64,000 nucleotides of DNA from Melampsora larici-populina 98AG31 (lineage: Eukaryota > Basidiomycota > Pucciniomycetes > Pucciniales > Melampsoraceae). This document shows positions 45,757-57,759 of the stretch, in pieces. The stretch covers positions 124,001-188,000 of the forward strand of contig NW_006768775.1 of assembly GCF_000204055.1 (NCBI RefSeq), in the 5' to 3' direction. Within the stretch, counting starts at the first letter, position 1; each line of letters begins with the position of its first letter. The notes below the pieces were generated by a model. It was not told where the DNA came from. It was given only the letters and a program-made list of their open reading frames with translations, and made no database searches. A program made the position numbers and the translations under genes.

Positions 45757-47517
45757 AGAAGCGGTTTACTTGATTGTTTTCTTTGATATTTTCTCTTCAA
45801 GTTCTTATCTTGTTTTAATTTTGAAATAATTTTACTTGTTGTTAGTTTTTTCAAGTTTTCTTTTGTAGAGTGAATATCAGTCATTCTAAAGAAGATACTT
45901 TTGGTAGACCGTAGTAGTTCTTGCAATCTTAATTTGTCCCTGTTATGTCTTTCAGCTATCATCAAGCTTGATGGATACATCGATCCATTTGGCGTATTTA
46001 ATAGCACAACAGGTTTGCTTTTTAGCTTCAGCCTACTTATGTAGGCAATCGTTCAGTTGAGCATGAAGCAGGTGCAATACCCATTCTTTTTTTATCCTGA
46101 TACCTATGGAGGTAAGTCTCTTGCCTCATATCGATTCATAGGCTAGGATTACCGTGCCTATGCTTAGCGAATGGTTATCCCACCATGCGGCATCGAAGAA
46201 ATCTTCTCGATCATTTCATTTCGTTCATCTTGCCTTTACCAAACCATTGTATCGATTGATACAATTGAACTGTTGGTTCATCGGCCGTGCGTGGGCCCTG
46301 GGGAGCCAGTTATGCTTAAGTACATATTTCTCTAGATTTTGAGTCTATGCTCTAATGGGCTTAACCAAGCTTAACCTCGAGAGAGAACCATCCTCATCCT
46401 TCCTGAATCCTCATCCCAAATTGCCACTTCATCCAATATAATGGTCATTCATCCATTACAAATTTTCTTGAAGTCTGACTCGTGGTTCTCATGAAATAGT
46501 AATTTCTGTCTGAATGTTCAGAGACTTCAGCTCCTGAAAGTTGCACACGCCAGACGTGATCGCGTTAAGACAAAGTTCTGCTCGAATTGAGCATTTTAAA
46601 GTTTTTGTCCACCTCCAGTTGGATTCAGAGAAGTTGCCTCAGCTCCGTTCACTTTCACATCGGTTTAGAGTAGAAAGAGAAAAGGGCATCTATCAGATAC
46701 TACAAAAGCAATGAAAGTTCATTTGATTTTTCAAACTTCTGGTTGGATTGTAACCTGGAAAGTCAGCAAATCATTTTGGTTCATACTTGAGTTGGTTTTG
46801 ATGTTTGTACTCTGATGAAATTAGGCTTGCTTAATTTAAATACAACATTACAGTCACATCATTCATTTCAGCTAAATCAAGTATAGTCTAAGAAATAGGT
46901 GAAAAACATAGCAATGGAAAAGACCTCTGCCATATTAATATTGTGATGTGGCTCTGAGGAACAGGGAATGACTTGAGCTAAATGTGTGGGACACAGGCCT
47001 TTGCTTGAGGGAAGTGGAGGAATTCTACTCTTCATTTTGAAAACAAAGGTTGACACGATTGATAGGGAATGCGTATATCTGCCATTTTGGCCTCATTAAT
47101 GACCATCTGATGAGCTCAGATCAAATGACTCGGGCGACAGGAAGTTCGGTAGAAGCACAGAGTGAATATCCTCCTTTCAAAACCTGAACATGATGAACAC
47201 AGACCAGCGCGGAGTGAATTTTTGCCCGCAAGACTTCTCAAGACAAAGGTGTGTCTTTTGGAAACTTTGGGGCAGTTTCAATTACTTCAAAGGAGATGAA
47301 AGAAAGGGATGTCTCTGATCCTTTCTAGCGTAAACAGCTTATCTGATGATAAGCCTTCATGTCCCTTATACATACCTGTGTATAATTTTCTAAATAACAT
47401 CCGATGACCAAGCATGTGTCCTTTCTTCCTTTGTATACGCAGCTCAGCTTTGCATACCTGAGAAATCATGAGTGTCTTCTGATCTATGTTCGACTTCCGA
47501 CTGGCAACTCACTTACT
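45757..47517. other. Intergenic, no supported gene
   Basis: Short frames only on both strands; the end of this stretch holds the promoter of the next orphan-family gene. Confidence 0.45.
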
Positions 47518-47524
47518 TATAAAG
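47518..47524 (+). promoter_or_regulatory. TATA-box-like site upstream of the gene at 47707
   Basis: TATAAAG lies 189 bp upstream of the ATG, further than in the paralog, which would allow a longer leader. Confidence 0.3.
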
Positions 47525-47706
47525 AGCTGTGTTATATGTGGAAAGCAAGAAATCCCAACCTAATCATCATCTCGAGAAAGTAAACCTTTGGGAGCTTTGT
47601 TTTTCGTCAACGTCTCCTGTTTCTTGTTAAATCTCTACCTGAAAATATATCAACTACTATATTTAATACATACCTCAAGCCAGATTATAATTCCTCCTTT
47701 CCAAGG

Positions 47707-48675
47707 ATGTCTTCTCCATCTCAATTCCAAAATATACCTGATCAATCTCTTACCGCTTCAATCACTCGAGTTTCTCGATCCTGCTATGATATTGTACATG
47801 AGGTCTTGCGGTATATCTCAGGACTCATGTGGACGCTAGTTGTGCTACCGCCATCACCAAGCCCAATCCATGTTTCCACTCCAGATCAATCCGAATCTGT
47901 CCCCGGTACCTCACCTCCAATCGAACCCGAGAAATCGAACTCTGACTCTCATTCAGCAAAAGATAGCAATGCTGAGCTAGACTCGGAGAATTGGGCCTAC
48001 GGTTCTAATGTCAACCAGGACTCGTCTTCTAAGGCTATTGAAGATTCGGACAAAACGGAACCTGTGTCACCTGTTTCGCCTACTCAAATCGAATTTGAAC
48101 TTCTACTTGAGCTTTCACTTTCAATGGGTCCGGAGGATTCCACACTCGATGTTGATCCATCAGCAAGCGACAGCAGATTCAAGCCGATATCAACAAAATC
48201 GAGCGATGAGACTAATACTGGTCGGGACGCGCATATTAAGAAACCTAGGTCGTCCCCAACACCTGTTCTTCAATTCCGACCAGCCAATCTAGATTTAAAT
48301 CAACCTCCTTTCAGATTTACTTTCAATTTTTTAACGATAACTTCAGCTCAATTTGAAATGGATTCAGATGATTCAGATTCAGACTTTGATCCATCAGCAA
48401 GTGATGGCACCTCTGAGCCATACTCCGATAATTTGAGCTACGAGTCGGATGCTAGTCGGGACTCTCTTATCCCTGAACCTAGGTCATTCTCAACTCCTGT
48501 TCGATGGCGACCAATATTCGGAAATCTAGATTTGAATCTTTACAGATTTACTTTCAAACCACCTCCAGCTGAACCGTCTACATCTAACCTCAATTCGCCG
48601 CAAGCCGTTTCCCCTCAACCTGAAGTCAACATCACCTCGGCTCTCAGAGATGCAGGAGATGACACTATAGCATAA
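47707..48675 (+). CDS. Orphan-family paralog lacking the lysine-rich repeat domain (322 residues)
   Basis: Single exon from ATG at 47707 to TAA at 48673-48675. The N-terminus MSSPSQFQNIPDQSLTASIT and SRSCYDI aligns with MPMPSQFQDSPDQALRASIS and SQLCYDL of the gene at 44085. The remaining sequence is acidic and Ser/Pro-rich with repeats of the type DPSASD, SYESDASRDS and LDLNQPPFRFTFN/LDLNLYRFTFKP. The C-terminal lysine-rich repeats are absent and the frame stops at AGDDTIA. Two half-similar blocks inside the protein (around residues 185-205 and 262-285) suggest internal duplication. No signal peptide or known domain; function unknown. Confidence 0.75.
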   Translation: MSSPSQFQNIPDQSLTASITRVSRSCYDIVHEVLRYISGLMWTLVVLPPSPSPIHVSTPDQSESVPGTSPPIEPEKSNSDSHSAKDSNAELDSENWAYGSNVNQDSSSKAIEDSDKTEPVSPVSPTQIEFELLLELSLSMGPEDSTLDVDPSASDSRFKPISTKSSDETNTGRDAHIKKPRSSPTPVLQFRPANLDLNQPPFRFTFNFLTITSAQFEMDSDDSDSDFDPSASDGTSEPYSDNLSYESDASRDSLIPEPRSFSTPVRWRPIFGNLDLNLYRFTFKPPPAEPSTSNLNSPQAVSPQPEVNITSALRDAGDDTIA

Positions 48676-49636
48676 TTGGAGCTTAGGTCGTCGAAGAACA
48701 GGATCCTGATGTTCAATTGTTAGGAAAAGTGATGATAAGCTATACAACGGAGGCAAGAGTTACAAAAAAAAATTACACAACAGATAATTGGAATCTTTCT
48801 GAACTTTTTATCTCGCTTCATTTCAACATGATTTGTCTTATTTTTCACTTTCTCTGCTTTTTGGTGACATACTCTTTTGTTTTTACTCGTTTTATGGTAG
48901 TGGATGTCTTTGTCAGCCTTGCTCACGTCTCTAGCTCTTTGATAGAGCACAAGTCATTCTTTCAATCCTCATTTTATTTTATGATGTCTTCTGGAAGTCT
49001 CGATTGTTTCGTAGTGATATTCCCCACTTTTGTCCGATCACAGCGAGCCTTTTGATTTGTAGAATTTGTTACTCATTTGATCAGAAACATCTCTACACAT
49101 AACCGATAATACGCACGTTCATTGTCGATGAACATTTGTAATGAGCTTTCGTATTGAGGAGCCCATCTTGACGTCATCTGCTAAAGCAACTCAAGAGCCG
49201 CCAGGTAGAGTTGCAATATTTTTGCGATGCACTCGTAGGCCTTTGGCTCTTTGACTATACCCGTTGATCCATCAGTCCATCTCATCATATGGCACTTACT
49301 GGGGTAGAACGCGCCAAAAAGACCTCGAGGTTCCCCATCATGACTATTCGCCTTTTGAGTCAATAGACTGAAGCTCATGACTTATAGCCTTCATGAAATG
49401 GCACCATATCTCCCTGAAGTGATTAAACACAAAACTGTTGGCCTGAAAATGTACGAGGAATCCTTGCTCATCGAAATGACCCTCTCGTCTAACAAAAGTT
49501 TCTTGCCACAAGGATTTTGTTGAAGTTCTTATGTTTCTTTAAGCATAATGTTTATCTCTATTTTTTGTTCTAAGAGTGTTACGTATCACTGTGTGATTAT
49601 CATATCAAAGAAAGTTAACTTTTCAAAAGCCACCCT
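48676..49636. other. Intergenic, no supported gene
   Basis: AT-rich with short unsupported frames; convergent 3' ends of the flanking genes. Confidence 0.45.
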
Positions 49637-50356
49637 TCAATCTAATAACTCAGAATTGCCTGAAACCTCAATACAATTATGACAAGTGGTAAATCCAACA
49701 CAATGGCCATTGCAAACAAAATTATCATGATTCTCATCTGTACAAACTAAGACAAAAGACCCACATCACAAATTAATAAAAACAAGATCAGATCAGATCA
49801 TTTTAAAGTCTTGAATTTTTTGAAAAACTTACTACTATCCATTCTTTCATTTGAAGTTTGAATACCTAAATGATAATCTGTTTCACAATTTACTTCATTG
49901 TAAGATAAGTCTGAAAGTTCTTCTTCATCATCAGAATTCACAACTATCTTTCTACATTCATGACAAGCTAGATATCAAGGTTGAATTCAAGCTTCATTAG
50001 AAATTTGAATATAGTGAGGTTATGAAGGATATAACTTACTACTTGAGTGATAACAACTCTGAGGAGTACATAAGGCTCCCTTTGGATTGTCAAATGCTTT
50101 GCAAGCAACAGAAGGAGCTTTATTGATAGAAAACATATGAGTTCATTGTCCAGTAAAACTGAATCCGGCTAGGTCATTGAGACTTACCATTGATAGTCAC
50201 ATCTGGACTTAAAGTCAAATAAGCTTGTGTACAATCCATTCGAATTTCACGACGCTCAGGCGTGACACTTATTGTTGAAGATGACTGACTCATTCCAATC
50301 CAAGAGCTAAAGGTTAAGCTGAGAGATACCAAGAGGGGTTTATTTTTTGTATACAT
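49637..50356 (-). CDS. Small secreted 12-cysteine protein, paralog 1 (163 residues)
   Basis: Exons 50356-50188, 50117-50040, 49967-49833 and 49746-49637 keep frame and give 163 residues. The start MYTKNKPLLVSLSLTFSSWI is a good signal peptide. The mature part has twelve cysteines: MDCTQAYL, VACKAF, ALCTPQSC, TCHEC, VNCETD, CTDENH, then CNGHCVGFTTCHNC (C-X3-C-X5-C-X2-C). All align with those of the protein at 57760-58776, and exons 2 and 3 have the same lengths (78 and 135 bp). An extracellular disulfide-bonded protein is expected; in a plant-infecting rust this would be a candidate effector, which is inference. An in-frame ATG at 50422 would place extra residues before the signal peptide. Confidence 0.83.
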
Positions 50357-51803
50357 TTCATAAGATTTAAATATGTAAAGACAGTGCTTGAGGAAGTAGA
50401 AAGATGGGTAAGAGCTTTGCAATAATCATGTAAAGTAATCAGAGAGACAAACTTACTTGATTCTAATCCCAATCCAATGGTTGGTCTTTGTACCTGCCCA
50501 AATATCAATAATAGGATCTACAAAATGGACTTGTGCTGAAAGTAATACAATACTCTTGATCAAGCTGTTGATCAAGCTTCAAGTACGATTTTGATCACAA
50601 GCCTGATCATTTATCGAGCAGCAATTGGAGATATAAATCTGCTGAAAAAACCGGTTATCAACCTCTGACACACGCAGTCATTTGAATTCCTGCGCATTTT
50701 TTTCTCTTTGAAACTCACTCAAACATAACATGAAAAGAACCTTGCTCAATAAAACATTGATTTTCTTGCTTGATACCATTATATAACATGATTCTTGTTG
50801 GATCCTGCGGTTTGGGATCTTGCTTCATAAGTATAATAATCAGAAAAAATGGGATTTTAGCTGATCACTCAGAAGCCTTTAGATTCGTGCATAATATTTC
50901 CTGTTTTATGATCATTCGCAGTTGGTTAAGATACCGTGAGGTCTAGCTCCATGTGCAGAATCGGCTACGGCTGCAAGTATACATCTTCATGACTGCAGGC
51001 TGCAGGATTATTTTAAGACAGAGATAAGCGAAGAACGTCTGGAAAGTGTAACACAAGTTGTCAATACGTAATTTTGAGTACTATAAAATCTTTGGATGAT
51101 CCAGCGTTAATCGGGATAAATTTGAAAGATAATACCGCAAGGCATCAATAGAATAGATGGTAATATGTGGAGGCAGATATGTAGACACTGCAGAAAGGTG
51201 ATGAATAAGACATAAGCTAAAGGGTATTCAAGCTTTGCATATACTCTCTATTGAGAAAATCACATCTTGTATATAAATAGGAGCAATTTTCTTCCTCGTT
51301 TTCCACCACCAGGAAGTATGCATCAATGCTCATCAAAGTATAAATGGCCATCAAAAGATTGACAAATTGTTCCAAGCCAAGAATAAGATCTTCAGAGAGA
51401 AGAGAGTTGTTTTCTTTGCAAGTTGAAAGGCATTGAAGAATGAAGCTAAATCCTCAAGAGCCTTCAACATTACATACTTGAAATTACTTTCTGTGAGCGC
51501 CAGAAGAAAACGCACGAATTGGCTTTACGCAGGTGTGAGGTGCGTCGGTGTGCTTGAATTCAAATTTCATGAGCTTCGATGAAGAAACTACGTCGAGAGG
51601 ACTGCCGCAGTCGTACTAAAACAACACGTGATCAGGTCTTATTATTGGATCAGTTTCAAAGTTTGAGATTTGGTGTGGTGATTTGGCGCACACATTCTTT
51701 GCCCTTTCTGTTTGCCGTGGTCAGCTTCAGAGTTTATACAAAGTCATTCTCTTGAATACGAATAATACGAATTCATCTCATCGCCGTCTCATTGGCTTTG
51801 ATC
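50357..51803. other. Intergenic region between divergent genes, no gene seen
   Basis: Holds the promoters of the secreted-protein gene (minus) and the PLC-like gene (plus). No clear elements were identified. Confidence 0.45.
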
Positions 51804-54800
51804 ATGGTGGAAAACACTTCGAACCGATCTTCATCCAAACCGTCACTTGGAAACCTTACCATTGGTACTTCGATTGTTTTGGACATAAGTTCACCTACAC
51901 CAATACAACCAAATCGTCCTTCACTCTTTGAAGATCGAGAGATATGTGTTGATCCAGAAGGTATAACAAAGGACTCAACCACGACTTCATTTGAACTTGA
52001 TAGCCTTTCAACAGCGCTGCCAAGAGCACGTAAAGAATCGAGCCCATCTAGATTACGAAAAATCGCCAGTTCGATCTTCCTTCGTCCTTCACATGCCCGA
52101 ACCCAAAGCGAGACTCTATTTGATAGCGAAGAGTCATCTGGAGGCGATGGTACGAGCACAATAGTAGATGAGGAGAATTTGTTTGGCGGTTATACCAGAG
52201 CGGATGGACGAGAGGCAAACCATGATCATTTAGACCATTCCCGCAAGAGTAGCTCTTCAAGTCTTTACCCCTCACCAGCCAATAGTCCTAGATTAAATGG
52301 ACACAAGTCTATTGCGTCACTTGCGTCTGCAAGCCTTATGATGGGCGCTCTTCAACCTGCTATACCAACAGTGAAAATTGCAGCTTCTTTACAAATCGAA
52401 AATCAAACAGGTTGGACAATTCAAATGGTACAATGGCCAACCAAAACAAAACGTCGAGGAAAAACTAGTTATTTGTTATCACATTTTCGTACGTTTATCT
52501 TTTTCTTACAAAAATCTTCATAAGGGGTTGAAAAAAGTTAGCTGAACTAAATATATCATGGGGTCTGTATAGGTGGAAATTATTTCGACGAATCTTCAAT
52601 TCCACCGATGTCTGAGAAGCTACAAGGACCGTTAATCGAAATTGGAATTATACCTCAATTGGGACGTCTAAAGTCTCGAAAGGCACCATCAGGATGGATT
52701 TACTTTGATATTATGAAGCCAGACGGATATGTTCTACATTTACAATGTTATATCAAACTTGATCGATCTGGTCATGTTATCACCGCATTGATTGGTCGAT
52801 TTGACCTTGACTCTAGTACTGATAAACCAATGCCTTCAGGCTTATTAGGCACAGCTGAAGTCTCTGGGATCAATCCTGCTTTAGTGACATACCGTCTTAC
52901 TACTGCAAACTTGATCAACGCAGAAAACACAGTGGACGATACACCTTTTAAGCCTTTGATTATGGTTCCTACCAAAGGAATCACTCTATCTTCCTACGTT
53001 TCTCATCCGTTTGTCACCGTTTCCTTCAGGGCTGGAAAGGATGGAAGATATCATGAAGGTCAGCGCAGTACACTCGGTATGCCTGATAATTGCGGGCAAT
53101 TCACTCGCTCTGAACACAGTTTGGGAGGCATTGAGGGTCTCCCATCTTCTGTTTGCGTTCAACATCGTCATCATCCACAACCTGTCCTCAATCGTGAGTA
53201 AATTGTTGTTTTATGGCAAATCATATCCACGATTCGTATTTTCTTGGTACTCGTGCCTCAAATTTCTGATATGGGCGTGTTGTGATTTCAATATTGTTTC
53301 AGGATCGGTGACAATCAACCCCTTGAGGTCAGTCTCTCATTCTGATGCGCTATGCCAGAAATATGAACTCAAATTACTCTCCTTCCTTCGATCAGTGGCC
53401 TAGTGTAAGGTTTGATATTATCAAACTTCTTTGAGATGCGTTATATTTCATTGAACTAAACTCCACGGGTCTGGTAACACAAATAGTTCAGAAGGGGATA
53501 AACGACTACCTTTGGCTTCTACATCAGAATCGAAATCAATTTTCTTACCTGAGTTGAACCTATCACTGGCGTACGGGTTTCACGACTCTCGAATGGGAAA
53601 GCGGCATTCCGTGAGCCTTTCATAAATCTAAACTGCTGGCGTTTGGATACTAATGCTTCCTTTATCTATCACAAGATGTATGCCTACGTAACGCCTCATT
53701 ATAGCACATGGCTTGGCGATTTAATCGCTAGCGATGCTCGGTAAGGTGTCTACTCTGTAGCCATTTTCTCGATGCGTATTCTAATCAAACATGTTGGGTA
53801 TTCTACAGATGGCTAGAGGTTCCATTCTCACGTCTTGTCTTACAAGGGTCACATGATTCAGGAATGTTTACGCCTTTAAACCCGGGGTTCGTCTTGATAC
53901 TTTGAATTTAGTCCAACTACTGCTGACTGTTATATGGCTATTTGAAACACGTATAGGTTTGTGGAGATGATTACGAGGATGAAGTTAGACTCAAGCATGT
54001 AAGAATGGCATTTTCATATATCTTCAGTAATATGACCATCTGTGATCTCAGCGATGAGGATCCTTACACAAGATTTATACTGATCAATTTTGCTTTCCAG
54101 TGGAAGTTTTATGGTTGATCATGGAATGACTTTCGTTCATGTCCTTACACGACTATTGAAGACTTTCAATATTGACTTGGAGAATGCGATTTGTAATGTT
54201 GCAAATACTCAAAAGGATCACTTCTATGATCAACTTCGTAGTGGGGCTAGGTTAGTGTCAATATCTTAGTGTCAAAAAAGAATTCACGAACTGACATCGA
54301 TCGGAAGGACAGGTTCTTTGACTTCAGGTAAACATTTACGCTTTTTGATATGGCAGCACTGAATAAGAAACTTTGTTGACGTCTTTTGGTATATTACAGA
54401 CCAGGATACTGTTTTCATGAATGCGTGAATGGCGAAAAAGGAAAGATTCATCATCAACATGCGTAAGTTTTTCAAGATACTATGTATTTCACACAATTCT
54501 GATCATCAACTTGACACGTATCTACAGATGCGTACCTGGTTATGAGTATGAATCAGCGCTCATTGAAACATTCAAATTCTTGGCGCTGCATCCCAAAGAG
54601 ATTGTAGTATTTGAAGTAAGTAATAATGTTGAGCCTGGTTCCTGTTGTAAGCGACTTGTCGCGATCTTTCCATGTATCTGATGAACTGTTTGCTATTGTG
54701 ATGAAATTGTGTGCCTGGATCATCGGACTAGCTCAAGAGTGATGGTAAGCCATACTGACAGCGCATCGTCTACTAAGGTAGTGTTTTTTTGGCTTCCGGC

Positions 54801-55903
54801 TGACTAAAGCTACATTACATTTAATTTTAGGTTTTATTGCGCGGAAGACTACATGGCGAAAAGATTCAATACCGGTTCCTTCAATGATCCCAACTCGACA
54901 AGCTTTATCGTTAGCAGTTGAAGAAGCTCGAGCTGAAGCTACTCTACTAGAACCTAAAGTAAAGCGAATCAAAGTCGGAGGCCCTTCTGATCTAGATAGA
55001 CCGATTGGAAAACTCCTTACTGAAGGAGTCAGATTGATTATCATTCATCGAATGGGTGAAGAGCCTGAGCAAGGCTGGGATTGGATCAGAGATGATTCAT
55101 ATGGTGAGATTTTCTGTTGACTTCTTCAACAATGCTTCAGCATCCAACTTACGCTGTTGCTTTCAACTTGAAGATCATGTTTCATATGATACAGGTCTGT
55201 CGCATTCGAGCACCTGGCCACAAGCAAAAGTATACCGGGATACTTATGTCTCATTTTTCTTTGACATGTTTAGATCGACCTGAACCTATCCTCAATGCTC
55301 TTAGTAGAACTTATGTTAGGAATTCAGTTTCACAAAGCTCAGATAGATTAGACCAGAACAAACCTTTGCCAGGCACCATATATCAATTACAAGTTAAGCT
55401 CTCTTTTCTTATTCAGATGCCCCAGATCTTCACCATTCTCTTACCTCTACTTACTTTGATCTTGACTTTTAGGCTACGCCTACCAAGAGTTGAGTGTATA
55501 TTCCTTAGGTTTTGTAGCGCTCTCTTTGAGGTTTAAAATACTTTCATGCAAGCTGATGAAAAAAATGATGCACAACATGATGAGAACAGGTATTTCAGAT
55601 GATATTGCAACTTCTTTAACATACTCGAAAGCTTCTTCTTTGCTTGTTTACACTAAAGCTACTGTTGATCCTCATACATATCGTTGGATACGTGAACGAC
55701 ATTTTGTTGAACCTGGTATGTGTTGATATTTTGTTTTGTACTTTTATATGGTTTATCACTAATGTTTATAATCTTTGTGACAGGTCTCGTTGTTTTGGTG
55801 AGCTATTATGGGTTATGAGAAAATTGATGGGTTCACAACTGACTTTGCTTTTTGTTGACTTGATTTTTCAAAGTTGAACGATTTTGTTGATCCGGGTATG
55901 TGA
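51804..55903 (+). CDS. Multi-exon protein with PI-PLC X-like catalytic region
   Basis: The first exons are 51804-52488 and 52573 to about 53058. They encode a Ser-rich disordered start and then a domain with ASLQIENQTGWTIQMVQWPT and SGWIYFDIMKPDGYVLHLQC. Further exons of 30-300 bp carry the catalytic-type segments: STWLGDLIASDARWLEVPF (about 53700-53825), VLQGSHDSGMFTPLNPG with the His-Asp pair expected in an X domain (about 53842), DQLRSGAR followed by FDFR and PGYCFHECVNG (54.2-54.43 kb), ALIETFKFLALHPKEIVVFE (54.56 kb), KLLTEGVRLIIIHRMGEE (55.0 kb) and the end NDFVDPGM at 55903. This order matches PLC-like phosphodiesterase TIM barrels that cleave phosphoinositides or related lipids. No signal peptide. 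Exact boundaries between 53.06 and 53.65 kb and around 55.4 kb are unresolved. Confidence 0.75.
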
Positions 55904-57595
55904 TTCCACTTTTCTTTAAACAACTTGACTTACCAAAAATTCAGTTCAGTCGTTGACCTTTTTCCACATCTACACCCTTTTTCCATCTTTTCGGGTATTG
56001 AATTTTTCTAGTCTTGACTGAACATGCGATTGAGAAATCAAAGATAAGAGCTGGATTATATACCTAAATCCTACATATAGATGTTTTTTGCGGGTAGAGT
56101 TTTTTTTTCATGTTTTCTTGATTCATCATTATTGTGATTGTTGTTTACACAAAAGGTTTAGAATATTGATAAGATTTAGGCTCGAGGAACTGATTATAGA
56201 TGGAAATTCGGTTTCTTGTTTTTGGATGATAGTATAAGAAAAAAGGACTAGTTATAGATTTGTATTTAGGGTTTTTGTTTGATTTTTGGGAAATTGAATT
56301 CTTGATAGTTATTGGGATCCTTGGATATCCAAGAAATCTCTTGAAACAAAAAGAGCCAAGGAGATGACTTCCAAACAAGCAACCAACCATCCTTATGTAT
56401 AAATTCTTTATGACTCCACAAAGTAGATGAATCTCTTTGATCGAGGCCTAAATGCACTCCTGTGTTCACTTTCGACTGCACCTCACCACGCTATCACAAT
56501 TTGTTATCGGATAATTGTCCGACTCTAATTTTCCAACCTACTTGGTTTTGTGATTACAAGGATTTATATGGACTTCAAGATACATGGACCTTGAGTGACT
56601 GTTCCAATGCGAGTCACCAGAATACAATGGTTGTGAAGTCGTAGGCATAGATCACAAAGTGACAGAGACGCGAGTCTCGAGAAGGTTTCAAGAGCTCTGG
56701 TCATACGATACATAGCTATGGCTGCCATACCTGTGGGCCAATCAAATCCTTGGGGAATCTGGGATGCACGATCAAACTATGATCGCTGAATCGCAAGCTT
56801 AGTTGCAACCTCGCCAGTACACTTGCTCGTGGGAGCGAATGCCACACACCAGAGAGGCTTCAAAATTTCCCCATGACGCGGTCTTTCGGGGGCGCCAGCA
56901 ACACGTCACAAATTTGTTGAGGATTCAAATATCTATCTGTGGTGTCCACCTCTCTGCCAAACCGATCGTGAAACAATCTTGCAGCAGACGAGCTGGAGAT
57001 GTAATTTGCAAGATCCAGGACAAAGCTCCGGAAGGGTAGACTTGTTTATCACACAAGAAAGCTGCGAGGTCCCTGAGTGAACTCGAACCCGTCTCGGCAG
57101 AGCAAACCCTGAATCACTACTGACACACTTCGCGGTCGACCAGCAAGAATCAGGTGTCAAGAATATACCCCGATTTCTTGAATCATGTCCTTGAGGATGA
57201 AATAGGGTATGTCGGGCTTGACATCGCTTACTCCATACAGGTGATCATACCATTTTGGTTGAAAGGCAACAGCATCAGACAAGCGGGTCTTCATATTTTA
57301 TCCGGATACGTGGGTCGATTCTTGACGCGTTTGATGCCTTGTCTGGGGGCCGAAGTCGTAACTAGGAGTCGGATAGCATCATCTTAGAGTGTAACGAGGG
57401 GTGCATTCTTCTAACTGAATGTAACCTCGCCGTAGAGCCACAGACGATTCTTCCCAATCTATCCAAGAAAGCTTGGTGACTAGGGATGCTAGCCTCAAAC
57501 GCCGAAGATAGGCAGGGTAGTGCTCACTCAGTCTTCTTGGTACCTCTGCGTTTCCAACCGAAATGCGTTTCATGGCGATTCATAGATTCAGCGTC
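55904..57595. other. Intergenic, no supported gene
   Basis: Open frames on both strands between 56.1 and 57.6 kb have no shared motifs, splice structure or initiation context. Nothing else is recognised. Confidence 0.45.
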
Positions 57596-57603
57596 TATAA
57601 AAG
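57596..57603 (+). promoter_or_regulatory. TATA box of secreted-protein gene at 57760
   Basis: TATAAAAG lies 164 bp upstream of the ATG and is followed by a C/T-rich leader. Confidence 0.45.
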
Positions 57604-57759
57604 TTTACCATTGCCGGCCCTTCGTTCTGGAAAACAACAAACCACTTCTCTGTTACATAAATTCGACCTGATTGCGATCCTCATTGCTTCATTCCTGCTC
57701 TCAACTCGACGATCTATTACTCCTGCAGTTATATTTTTTCAACCAATTCCTATTCCATC

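Noticed and set aside
53011..53403. 130-codon plus-strand frame inside the PLC-like gene
   Set aside because: Part of it may be a genuine exon (VWEALRVSHLLFAFN) but the frame crosses splice signals and cannot be a separate gene.
56145..57573. Several 60-80 codon frames on both strands
   Set aside because: Overlapping, unrelated to each other, no splice or start context; expected by chance at this base composition.
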